A stretch of 7,889 nt of DNA from JAFMIT01 sp044341215 (GTDB taxonomy: Bacteria; Actinomycetota; Actinomycetes; S36-B12; UBA5976), in NCBI GenBank assembly GCA_044341215.1, contig JBIISC010000044.1, positions 1 to 7,889 on the forward strand, given 5' to 3'. Shown here in pieces: positions 1-4,843 of the stretch. Positions within the stretch are counted from its first letter, which is position 1; each line of letters starts with the position of its first letter. The notes beneath the pieces are model-generated. The model was not told the origin of the DNA, did no database searches, and saw only the letters and a list, made by a program, of their open reading frames with translations. The position numbers and the translations under genes were made by a program.

Positions 1-196
1 AAGTTTGTGAGACCGAACCTTCAACACTATTTTCAAGCGGCACTAAAGCTGCATCAACTTCACCATTGCGCACTGCATCCAAAACGGCAGTGACCGTTTC
101 GAATGGGATTAAGTGTGCATCTTTAGCTGTTGCTAGTTGTAAAAGTGCCGCTTCAGTAAAAGTACCGCGCGGACCTAAGTAAGCGATGTTTTTCAC
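1..196 (-). CDS. pheA: Prephenate dehydratase, N-terminal part (runs off the window)
   Basis: Converts prephenate to phenylpyruvate with loss of water and CO2, the committed step of phenylalanine synthesis, in the cytoplasm. Only the first 65 codons are present; the gene continues past base 1. The visible protein begins MKNIAYLGPRGTFTEAAL, the typical start of the family's periplasmic-binding-like catalytic domain, and ends near VPLENSVEGSV, which matches the conserved P-x-E-N-S-x-x-G segment. I chose GTG at 196 because AAGGAG (210-205) lies 8 nt upstream. Another in-frame GTG at 202 overlaps the upstream stop codon but is only 2 nt from that ribosome binding site. The gene follows the DUF4446 gene after 2 nt, so the two are probably co-transcribed and translationally coupled. 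The catalytic TRF motif and the C-terminal ACT regulatory domain would lie outside the window. Confidence 0.95.
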   Translation of the reverse strand, partial: MKNIAYLGPRGTFTEAALLQLATAKDAHLIPFETVTAVLDAVRNGEVDAALVPLENSVEGSVSQT

Positions 197-198
197 TG

Positions 199-675
199 TC
201 ACTTCTCCTTTGGTCTCGCGTTATCAATAGCTTGAGTTTCTTCTGGACTCAGAACGGTTTCTGACTTTCCACCTGTAATGGTCTTGCTGTAGATGCGACC
301 GATGTTATGTCCCTGAATCGAAGTGATCACAATTCCATTTGCTGCATCGTCCAAGATCGCAAGACTGAACGAAAATTGCCCGCCCATATCCCCAGTGCCG
401 TTGTAACGCACGACCGCTAGGTGGCGAAGTGATGCTGCAACATCTCTTTGGGCAACCACAACAGACTGCCCCAAGCGGGTTACCTTTTCTAGCAAATCAT
501 CAACCCGTTCAGCCTGAGCAATTCCAGCAGCCAATACATCTTCTTCAGATGCTGTTCCACGGAAAATCAAAATCTGCTTTCTTGCTTTTCGGGCAGACAA
601 AACCGCATAAATTGCCACCAAAAGGGATAATCCCGCGATTGCAAGTGAAATTGTTATCAAAGTCTCAGTCGGCAT
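199..675 (-). CDS. DUF4446 family membrane-anchored protein
   Basis: A 158-residue protein with one N-terminal membrane helix (about residues 5-27), a basic stretch (ARKARKQ, about 28-34), a helical middle likely to form a coiled coil (about 45-88), and a conserved C-terminal domain. The segment VRYNGTGDMGGQFSFSLAILDD, then GIVITSIQG, then GGKSETVLSPEE is the recognisable DUF4446 signature. The biochemical function is unknown. From memory, members often sit beside pheA and serS in actinobacteria, and here the gene is directly upstream of pheA. The open frame extends 19 codons upstream, but that extension would overlap the divergent transporter gene and looks unconserved. ATG at 675 precedes the hydrophobic helix and lies 7 nt after a TAGGCT -10-like element, suggesting a leaderless mRNA. 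No clear ribosome binding site is seen. Confidence 0.85.
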   Translation of the reverse strand: MPTETLITISLAIAGLSLLVAIYAVLSARKARKQILIFRGTASEEDVLAAGIAQAERVDDLLEKVTRLGQSVVVAQRDVAASLRHLAVVRYNGTGDMGGQFSFSLAILDDAANGIVITSIQGHNIGRIYSKTITGGKSETVLSPEETQAIDNARPKEK

Positions 676-682
676 ACGGCAG

Positions 683-692
683 AGCCTACTGT
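683..692. promoter_or_regulatory. Overlapping divergent -10 elements, probable leaderless promoters
   Basis: The 23-bp gap between the divergent starts contains AGCCTACTGT. On the plus strand TACTGT (687-692) fits the actinobacterial -10 pattern TANNNT and lies 6 nt before ATG 699. On the minus strand TAGGCT (688-683) fits the same pattern and lies 7 nt before ATG 675. The spacing puts both transcription starts at or next to the start codons, as in leaderless mRNAs. The two elements share the central TA. No convincing -35 is visible. The pattern is seen directly; promoter activity is inferred. Confidence 0.4.
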
Positions 693-698
693 GTGCCA

Positions 699-1301
699 AT
701 GCGCTTCGACCTAGTTGTATTCCTAACCACATTTGCCTTCATTTTGCCAGCGGAATTACCCGATAAATCCTTCATTGTGACTCTCGTCCTAGCCACCAAA
801 CAAAAACGGTCGGCTGTTTGGGTCGGTGCTTCTATTGCTTTTGGTCTACAAGCCACTATCGCCGTCTCGGCCGGTCAGCTCCTAACCAAACTTCCTCATG
901 ATCTAGTTGCAGGAATTGTTTTTATGATCTTCGCGATTGGGGCAATTGTTTTGTATAGAAGTGCTTGGAAAGAGCGAGGTTCACATCTACAAGCCGACCA
1001 AATCGTTGCGAAAGTACAAAAAACTTGGTTTGGCGCTGCCCTATTAACTCTGGGGATTGTTTTCACCGCTGAATGGGGAGATATCACTCAACTTAGTGCG
1101 GCGGCAAATTCTGCCGCCACTGGAAATGCACTTTCAGTTGGTCTTGGTGCCTGGTTAGCGGAAATTACCGTTGCCGGGTTAGGCGTTTGGTTGGGTCATC
1201 GGATTAAAGACAAGCTTCGTCCTGACATTTTGCATTTGGTTACAGCAATCGTCTTAACTCTCTTTGCATTCGTCGCTTTGTCAGAATTAATCAACTACTG
1301 A
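699..1301 (+). CDS. TMEM165/GDT1 family (UPF0016) divalent cation transporter
   Basis: A 200-residue integral membrane protein with about six hydrophobic segments in two repeats of three. Each repeat carries the family's acidic motif: ELPDKS at residues 19-24 and EWGDIT at 125-130, where the canonical form is E-x-G-D-K/R-T/S. The Glu and Asp residues are thought to line the ion path. Proline in place of glycine in the first motif is, as I recall, common in actinobacterial members and not a defect. Characterised relatives move Mn2+ or Ca2+, for example in bacterial manganese export; the substrate here is not determined. A basic loop (KERGSHLQADQ, about 91-101) separates the repeats. ATG 699 is preferred because it follows a -10-like TACTGT by 6 nt; GTG 693 is also in frame. 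No ribosome binding site is visible. The gene stands alone, with a hairpin terminator about 120 nt downstream. Confidence 0.9.
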   Translation: MRFDLVVFLTTFAFILPAELPDKSFIVTLVLATKQKRSAVWVGASIAFGLQATIAVSAGQLLTKLPHDLVAGIVFMIFAIGAIVLYRSAWKERGSHLQADQIVAKVQKTWFGAALLTLGIVFTAEWGDITQLSAAANSAATGNALSVGLGAWLAEITVAGLGVWLGHRIKDKLRPDILHLVTAIVLTLFAFVALSELINY

Positions 1302-1421
1302 TTTTCGGGTATTGAAACCAAAGTTCGTCTGCAAATTCGTGCATCAGAAATTAACAAAATTAATCAGACACGCATCAATTAAAATTTGCGCCTAAGCACA
1401 ATTGCCCCTAAATTTCACTCA
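1302..1421. other. AT-rich intergenic stretch with imperfect repeats, no gene seen
   Basis: This stretch lies between the transporter stop codon and the hairpin terminator and would form the 3' untranslated region of that mRNA. It contains an inverted repeat, GCAAATT (1331-1337) with AATTTGC (1383-1389), and an imperfect direct repeat, GCATCAGAAATTAA (1341-1354) and GCATCAATTAA (1372-1382), the second lacking three bases. No convincing open frame, tRNA or promoter is seen. It might encode a small 3'-derived RNA ending at the terminator, but nothing demonstrates that. Confidence 0.4.
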
Positions 1422-1465
1422 CTCGGTCGCTGTCGCATCCCCCGTCGACAGCGGCCGAGCCTTTT
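1422..1465 (+). terminator. Rho-independent terminator-like hairpin
   Basis: Bases 1422-1435 pair with 1446-1459 to form a 14-bp GC-rich stem with a single G-T wobble and a 10-nt loop containing CCCCC. A short T-run, CCTTTTATTAT, follows on the plus side. The U-tract is only four bases, so termination may be imperfect, but the stem is strong. No A-run precedes the stem in a way that would give a U-tract on the minus strand. The hairpin probably ends the transporter transcript, although it lies about 120 nt after that gene's stop codon. Confidence 0.7.
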
Positions 1466-1479
1466 ATTATCTACTACTT

Positions 1480-1775
1480 TTAAAGCGGGAATATCACACC
1501 TGATTTCATGATTCCAAAATTATCAAAAGCCTGCTTAACAGTTTTCATTGTTTGAATTTCAAAGCGGTGTCCCAATTTTGAGTATCTTTTTCTTGTGCGA
1601 CCTAGCGCCCAAAGATCTCTTTCGAATCTTCAGGTGCAAAGAATTCTTGAGCAACTGCAATAAAATTTCGGAGAGCTTTCACTGGAAGAAGTTCAGCAAC
1701 TAAAAATTCTCTATCTGTAGAGATTTCAACATGCGAAGTGATACTCTCACATTTAGTAACCAATTGGCTAGACAT
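1480..1775 (-). pseudogene. Frameshifted small gene remnant, possibly globin-like
   Basis: Two adjoining minus-strand frames read like protein and join only through a frameshift. Frame A runs from about 1775 (ATG) to a TAG at 1604-1602 and contains STDREFLVAELLPVKALRNF followed by IAVAQEFFAPED. Frame B opens after a TGA at 1632-1630 and runs to TAA at 1482-1480. Its 49 residues include FERDLWALGRTRKRYSKLGH, then RFEIQTMKTVKQAFDNFG, and end with VIFPL. Joined in the 1602-1629 overlap, they give one plausible polypeptide of about 100 residues. The order ALRNFIAVAQEFF - FERDLWALGRTRKRY - helix resembles the E to G helices of globins, where LGxxHxxY holds the haem-ligand His; here that position is Arg. 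The globin assignment is a weak inference. The 5' end overlaps the dinB-like gene's start, so the N-terminus may be lost. A sequencing indel is possible. Confidence 0.4.
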
Positions 1776-1788
1776 TAAGAAGGAAGAT

Positions 1789-2253
1789 ATGGACATCAAA
1801 GAGATTTGTTTGACGTACGAAACATCAACGAATGCATTCCTAGAAATAGTGTCGGGGCTAACACCTGCAGACCTTGACCTTAAGAAAGGTGATGGCTGGT
1901 CAGCACGCCAGGTCATTCACCATGTGGCTGATAGCGAAGCGCAGAGTTACGCCCGATTGCGCCGATTGCTTGCAGAACCTGATGGTTCGATTATTCAAGG
2001 TTATGACGAAGGAGCCTGGGCAGAATGTAAAACCCTAGGTTATGAAGAGTTACCAATCGAAAATTCGTTGGCTGTTTTCAAATCAGTTCGCGCTGCATCA
2101 TTAGATGTATTGCATCGGATCACTGAATCTGACTTAGAGAAATTTGGCATGCATTCAGAGGCGGGCGAATACACATTAGCAACTTGGATTAAAACTTACT
2201 CAAAACATCCAGTTGATCACGGCCAGCAAATTACGCAAGCAGTTGGTAAATAG
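1789..2253 (+). CDS. DinB-like (DinB_2 / DUF664-type) four-helix metal-binding protein
   Basis: A 154-residue cytoplasmic protein of the DinB/YfiT superfamily, four-helix bundles that usually bind a metal through three histidines. Seen here are W37-S-A-R-Q-V-I-H44-H45-V-A-D-S-E, the usual 'WS..e...Hl.d.E' motif of helix 2, and K-H140-P-V-D-H144-G-Q-Q-I near the C-terminus, supplying the other likely ligands. Known relatives include bacillithiol or mycothiol transferases and uncharacterised stress-induced proteins. The substrate here cannot be told from sequence. Length is normal for the family. ATG 1789 is chosen because AAGAAGGA (1777-1784) lies 4 nt upstream and the first helix starts right after it; a GTG at 1738 is in frame but has no such site. 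The stop codon is 2 bp from that of the convergent zinc-ribbon gene, leaving no room for a terminator. Confidence 0.85.
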   Translation: MDIKEICLTYETSTNAFLEIVSGLTPADLDLKKGDGWSARQVIHHVADSEAQSYARLRRLLAEPDGSIIQGYDEGAWAECKTLGYEELPIENSLAVFKSVRAASLDVLHRITESDLEKFGMHSEAGEYTLATWIKTYSKHPVDHGQQITQAVGK

Positions 2254-2255
2254 AA

Positions 2256-2813
2256 CTACTTGACTACTACTAGCTCAGGATGCGCTTCAACTAATTTATC
2301 TGAAACAGCCGTAGTGGCCACGATGATTGAGTTTGCCAACGTATACATGCGATAAGTGTCTGGCATTTGCGCTGATGCAATAGCTGCAGATGCGGTTGCA
2401 TCAGCTGCTTTAGCCATAGTCAGTGCAAAGTAATCCTTGCCACAAGTAACGATCGTGTATGCAGAACCAGTTCCGGCATCAGTTCCAGTTTGTGGTTGAG
2501 CAAGAGTGCAGTCCACGGCAAGATACTTAAAGACAGCAGCTGGGTCTGCAAAAGTTTCTGGAGTTGAACTGTTATTCAACAATTTAGGAATTCCGAACAC
2601 CCCTGCAACACCAACTACAAGCACACTTGCTACCGCAACAATGATTTTGGTGGTCTTTGAAAGCGGCTCTGAAGTCTTTTCAGTTTTGCTGCTGACTGAT
2701 TTGGCTTTAACTTGCGCAGCAACAGGTGACTCATCAACGATGATGTTGGCGGTGCAATTTGGGCAAATCGCGGTTCCTGGCTCTACAACTGTCTGGCAAA
2801 GGGAGCATTTCAT
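2256..2813 (-). CDS. Zinc-ribbon, single-pass membrane protein of unknown function
   Basis: A 185-residue protein in three parts. Residues 3-20 form a zinc ribbon, C3-x-x-C6 and C17-P-N-C20, cytoplasmic. Residues 25-55 are a polar, Ser/Lys-rich linker. Residues 57-75 are a membrane helix (KIIVAVASVLVVGVAGVFG). The remainder, about 110 residues, should be outside the membrane and has two cysteines (C102, C124) that could form a disulfide. The outer domain ends in the run VEAHPELVVVK. Similar zinc-ribbon/one-helix/extracytoplasmic layouts occur in many actinobacterial proteins of unknown role. I do not recognise the outer domain as a named family. ATG 2813 starts directly with the zinc ribbon. 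AAGGA (2829-2825) is 11-12 nt upstream, longer than ideal. The gene appears monocistronic. Confidence 0.75.
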   Translation of the reverse strand: MKCSLCQTVVEPGTAICPNCTANIIVDESPVAAQVKAKSVSSKTEKTSEPLSKTTKIIVAVASVLVVGVAGVFGIPKLLNNSSTPETFADPAAVFKYLAVDCTLAQPQTGTDAGTGSAYTIVTCGKDYFALTMAKAADATASAAIASAQMPDTYRMYTLANSIIVATTAVSDKLVEAHPELVVVK

Positions 2814-2823
2814 GGGCTTTATT

Positions 2824-2854
2824 GGTCCTTAAGTATCGGTAGGTCCTAAGTCTA
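2824..2854 (-). promoter_or_regulatory. Candidate promoter and direct repeats before the zinc-ribbon gene
   Basis: Reading toward the zinc-ribbon gene, TAGACT (2854-2849) fits the -10 pattern TANNNT and would start transcription near 2842. Two near-identical 10-11 base repeats, ACTTAGGACC (2851-2842) and ACTTAAGGACC (2834-2824), follow in direct orientation about 18 bp apart and differ by one inserted A. They would lie at the transcription start and in the leader. They could be binding sites for a regulator or a chance duplication; the second includes the only ribosome-binding-like AAGGA. No good -35 is seen. Confidence 0.3.
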
Positions 2855-2975
2855 ACTGCCTTCCCGTGACCTTCCTTTTGCCCCAAAATTGTGAGTAAAC
2901 AGCACTTTTTGGTACCGAATCGTTATCAAACTTCAAAATGGGATTAACTTGTAATCAAAATAATCAACTCCTCTA

Positions 2976-3005
2976 TTGCCTAGTTACTGCCCCTGCTCCT
3001 ACTCT
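2976..3005 (+). promoter_or_regulatory. Candidate promoter for the secreted starch-binding protein
   Basis: TTGCCT (2976-2981), an 18-bp spacer and TACTCT (3000-3005) give a reasonable -35/-10 pair. Transcription would begin near 3012 and leave a leader of about 70 nt containing the palindrome at 3042-3053. Other weak TANNNT matches exist in this AT-rich stretch, for example TAACTT at 2945-2950, so the choice is uncertain. Confidence 0.3.
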
Positions 3006-3041
3006 CTGCCACGTGGTCGAACGCCCACAAATTTCTGACTG

Positions 3042-3064
3042 GCGTGATCACGCGCGTATCACGC
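3042..3064. promoter_or_regulatory. Palindromic site with a tandem near-copy in the leader of the CBM41 gene
   Basis: GCGTGATCACGC (3042-3053) is a perfect 12-bp palindrome. It is followed without a gap by GCGTATCACGC (3054-3064), a copy lacking one G. Alternatively, GCGTGAT (3042-3048) can pair with ATCACGC (3058-3064) around a 9-nt loop, giving an RNA hairpin that ends 6 nt before the GAAGGG ribosome binding site. Either a repressor operator, perhaps for a sugar-responsive regulator, or a leader hairpin fits. The symmetry is seen directly; the role is inferred. Confidence 0.5.
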
Positions 3065-3082
3065 TTTATTGAAGGGAAATAA

Positions 3083-3784
3083 ATGAAGAAGACACTTTCT
3101 GTGTTGATTTCTGCTCTACTTGCTTTTGCTGGATTGACAGTTGTTTCAGCTCCTGCAAATGCAGCCGATCGCACTGTAACAATTCACTACCACCGTTTTG
3201 ATGGTGCTTACGATGGTCGCACTATTTGGGCATGGGGTACTGGAAACGAAGAAGTTTCAGGTGGCGGAAATGGTGGCCAAGACGGCGTCTACATCACTGA
3301 TATTGATGAAGATGCCGCAAAATTCGGCGCTACATTCTCGTTCGTCGTTTCTGATGACACCGTAACAGGTTTTGGTTTCATTGTTCGCAACGGAAACAAC
3401 TGGGATGACGGTCGCGATTACGAAGGTACAAACGTAGAAAACGGAAACAAGTCACCTGTCATCAATGAAACTGGTGACACTGAAATGTGGATCGTTTTTG
3501 GATCAAACACTGTTTACTACGAAGAACCAGCTTTCCCACAGGCAGTTGATTCACCTGCAGCATCAGTAAAGGTTGGCAAGCTAATCAAGCTTGACGCTCG
3601 CACTGACAAAGCAGCAGTTGTTACTTGGACTTCAAAGACCAAGAAGGTCTGCGCTGTTGTTATGAAGAGTGGTAAGCCAAAGCTAAAGGGTCTTAAGAAA
3701 GGCCTTTGCCGCGTTAAGGCTGTTGCAGTTAGTGTCGGAGAATACGGCGCTTACAGCAAGACAATCGCTGTTTACGTAAACTAA
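3083..3784 (+). CDS. Secreted protein with CBM41 (pullulanase-type) starch-binding domain and Ig-like domain
   Basis: A 233-residue exported protein with no catalytic domain. Residues 1-27 are a signal peptide (MKKT basic start, hydrophobic core, cleavage expected after APANA). Residues 31-148 match the pullulanase N-terminal starch-binding family (CBM41/PUD): TVTIHYHRFDGAYDGRTIWAWG with the paired tryptophans W49 and W51 that stack on glucose rings, then GFGFIVRNGNNWDDGRD and a closing MWIVFG strand. The usual Lys-Asp pair after the central Trp is altered (WDDGRD). Residues 155-233 look like a bacterial Ig-like domain (VTWTSKTKKVCAV, KGLKKGLCRVKAVA) with two cysteines, C190 and C209. It probably binds alpha-glucan at or outside the cell surface. 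The start is firm: GAAGGG lies 6 nt before the ATG. Codons look strongly favoured (AAC, GGT, CGC, AAG), tandem stops TAATAA end the gene and a strong terminator follows, all suggesting high expression. Confidence 0.85.
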   Translation: MKKTLSVLISALLAFAGLTVVSAPANAADRTVTIHYHRFDGAYDGRTIWAWGTGNEEVSGGGNGGQDGVYITDIDEDAAKFGATFSFVVSDDTVTGFGFIVRNGNNWDDGRDYEGTNVENGNKSPVINETGDTEMWIVFGSNTVYYEEPAFPQAVDSPAASVKVGKLIKLDARTDKAAVVTWTSKTKKVCAVVMKSGKPKLKGLKKGLCRVKAVAVSVGEYGAYSKTIAVYVN

Positions 3785-3794
3785 TAAACAAACT

Positions 3795-3829
3795 AAAAAG
3801 GCTGGTGGAGAAATCCACCAGCCTTTTTT
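3795..3829. terminator. Strong bidirectional Rho-independent terminator
   Basis: Bases 3795-3809 pair perfectly with 3814-3828 (15 bp including the A/T flanks), closed by a GAAA tetraloop. There are six T's on the right and five A's on the left. It therefore terminates the CBM41 gene, 10 nt after its stop codon, on the plus strand, and the vanY-membrane protein operon, 12 nt after its last stop codon, on the minus strand. GAAA is a stable GNRA loop. Confidence 0.93.
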
Positions 3830-3840
3830 ATTACTCAAAA

Positions 3841-4167
3841 TTATGAGATGTCGAAGACTGCTCCGACAGTGATCATGATTACATATGCAAAAATAAGTGC
3901 GCCGATAATCAACGGAATTGCTGCACCTTTTACTTTATGTTTGCGCGCACTCCAGGCATGTTCTACAGCGATAAAGACCGGTGTTAACAGAATTAATGTT
4001 CCAGGAATACCGATCAATAGCTTTACCCATAGTGGAACCGTGTCTGGTTTATCGTCGTCATAACCGAGAACTTCGAAGATTCCTTCCGAGATTCCAACTG
4101 ATGCAAAACCGCAAATGACGGCAATACCTAACCATTTCCATGAACTGTTTAATGTCGTCTTTGGCAT
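3841..4167 (-). CDS. Small three-helix membrane protein of unknown function
   Basis: A 108-residue protein with three hydrophobic segments: about 12-34, 46-69 and 81-105. An acidic loop follows the first (GYDDDKPD, 36-42) and a basic loop precedes the third (SARKHKVKG, 73-81), giving a likely topology with the basic loop inside. I do not recognise the family. Its job may relate to its partner: it begins 9 nt after the stop codon of the vanY-type carboxypeptidase gene, and its ribosome binding site AGGGAG (4178-4173, 5 nt before ATG) overlaps that stop codon. The two are almost certainly one operon and translationally coupled. It ends at the bidirectional terminator. Confidence 0.8.
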   Translation of the reverse strand: MPKTTLNSSWKWLGIAVICGFASVGISEGIFEVLGYDDDKPDTVPLWVKLLIGIPGTLILLTPVFIAVEHAWSARKHKVKGAAIPLIIGALIFAYVIMITVGAVFDIS

Positions 4168-4176
4168 TATGACTCC

Positions 4177-4797
4177 CTACTTGTCCCAGTATCCGTCTGG
4201 AATTGCACTTAACGCGTTTGGCTCGCGTGGTGGGCATTGGTTGCCCGGTCCAATCAACGGTTCGAAATGCCAAAACTCATTGTCGTAACGGCGGCAAAGG
4301 CCCCACTTCCAGCCATTTAGTTCAACCCACTTGGCAGCCGACTTCAACCCTTTGTTGCGATTAATGTCGACTGCAAGTCCCCATGGATGCATGGAGAATT
4401 TCGGAGGTAGAACTGATTTAGCTGCTTCATATTTGGAGCCATACTTCGCGATTGCCTTTTTATATAAATACTGCTGATCAACGAGTCTGCGAAAACCGCT
4501 AGTCATAATTAAGGTGTAACCAGCTTTTGCTGCTGCCACTCGCACTGCATACCAACGATTTGCCATTTTTGGATTCATCGCATTGGGATGGCGGTTGCCT
4601 GGCTTGATCTGTGATGCACCGAGAGACCATTCTGAGTACTTGCATGTGCCGCGGGTTATTTCGCGCACTTTTGCAGTGGACTTGTTGGCACATACATCAA
4701 GCACTTTATCCACCGCACTAGCAGATTGGATGGGTAGGACTTGTGAGAATAAGGTCAGACTTATTAGCACTACTGCGGTACGGGTGCGTAAGGTCAC
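4177..4797 (-). CDS. VanY-type D-alanyl-D-alanine carboxypeptidase, secreted
   Basis: A zinc peptidase of the VanY/M15 family that removes the terminal D-Ala from peptidoglycan stem peptides outside the membrane. The 206 residues start with a signal peptide (about 1-28, ending QSASA). Family motifs in order: SGFR (100-103) with the substrate-binding Arg; S135-M-H137-P-W-G-L-A-V-D144, the SxHxxGxAxD motif giving zinc ligands His137 and Asp144; and E174-F-W-H177, giving the catalytic Glu and third ligand His177. Four further cysteines (C36, C52, C168, C188) could form two disulfides. All key residues are present, so the enzyme should be active. It starts with GTG 4797. TAGATT (4809-4804) lies exactly 6 nt upstream and no ribosome binding site is present, which fits a leaderless mRNA. 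Resistance to vancomycin is not implied, since no vanHAX-type genes are nearby. D,D versus L,D specificity is not certain. Confidence 0.9.
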   Translation of the reverse strand: MTLRTRTAVVLISLTLFSQVLPIQSASAVDKVLDVCANKSTAKVREITRGTCKYSEWSLGASQIKPGNRHPNAMNPKMANRWYAVRVAAAKAGYTLIMTSGFRRLVDQQYLYKKAIAKYGSKYEAAKSVLPPKFSMHPWGLAVDINRNKGLKSAAKWVELNGWKWGLCRRYDNEFWHFEPLIGPGNQCPPREPNALSAIPDGYWDK

Positions 4798-4803
4798 TTG
4801 GTC

Positions 4804-4819
4804 AATCTAGCCTTAAAGT
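4804..4819. promoter_or_regulatory. Divergent promoter region between vanY-type and PAP2 genes
   Basis: The 46-bp gap holds AATCTAGCCT (4804-4813). On the minus strand TAGATT (4809-4804) is 6 nt before the GTG at 4797. On the plus strand TAGCCT (4808-4813) or TAAAGT (4814-4819) could serve the PAP2 gene, with a start near 4820-4826 and a short leader carrying AAGGTG (4833-4838). No clear -35 elements are seen. Confidence 0.35.
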
Positions 4820-4843
4820 TCGCTAACTAGAAAAGGTGCGTGG

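Noticed and set aside
896..1087. Minus-strand open frame inside the TMEM165/GDT1 gene
   Set aside because: Wholly contained in a confidently assigned gene, with no ribosome binding site or family signature.
1422..1459. Integron attC-like or RNA-gene structure at the long hairpin
   Set aside because: No integrase-type core sites or neighbouring cassettes are present. The GC stem followed by a T-run fits a terminator better.
1602..1629. Programmed -1 frameshift site joining the two minus-strand frames
   Set aside because: The overlap has no X-XXY-YYZ slippery heptamer in the zero frame (the nearest, around TCTTTGGG, does not allow re-pairing) and no obvious downstream structure. A mutation or sequencing indel is simpler.
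1704..1736. An alternative start ATG TTG AAA (peptide MLKSLQIENF) for the broken minus-strand gene
   Set aside because: It resembles the start of SMC/RecF-like ATPases but hits TAG after ten codons. It would need a second frameshift in the TTTTT run, and nothing after it fits an ATPase.
3006..3082. A riboswitch in the leader of the CBM41 gene
   Set aside because: The leader is short and offers only the 12-bp palindrome and one 7-bp hairpin. No known riboswitch core is recognisable.
4177..4797. Vancomycin resistance operon
   Set aside because: VanY-type carboxypeptidases are ordinary wall enzymes. No vanH, vanA, vanX or two-component regulator genes are nearby.
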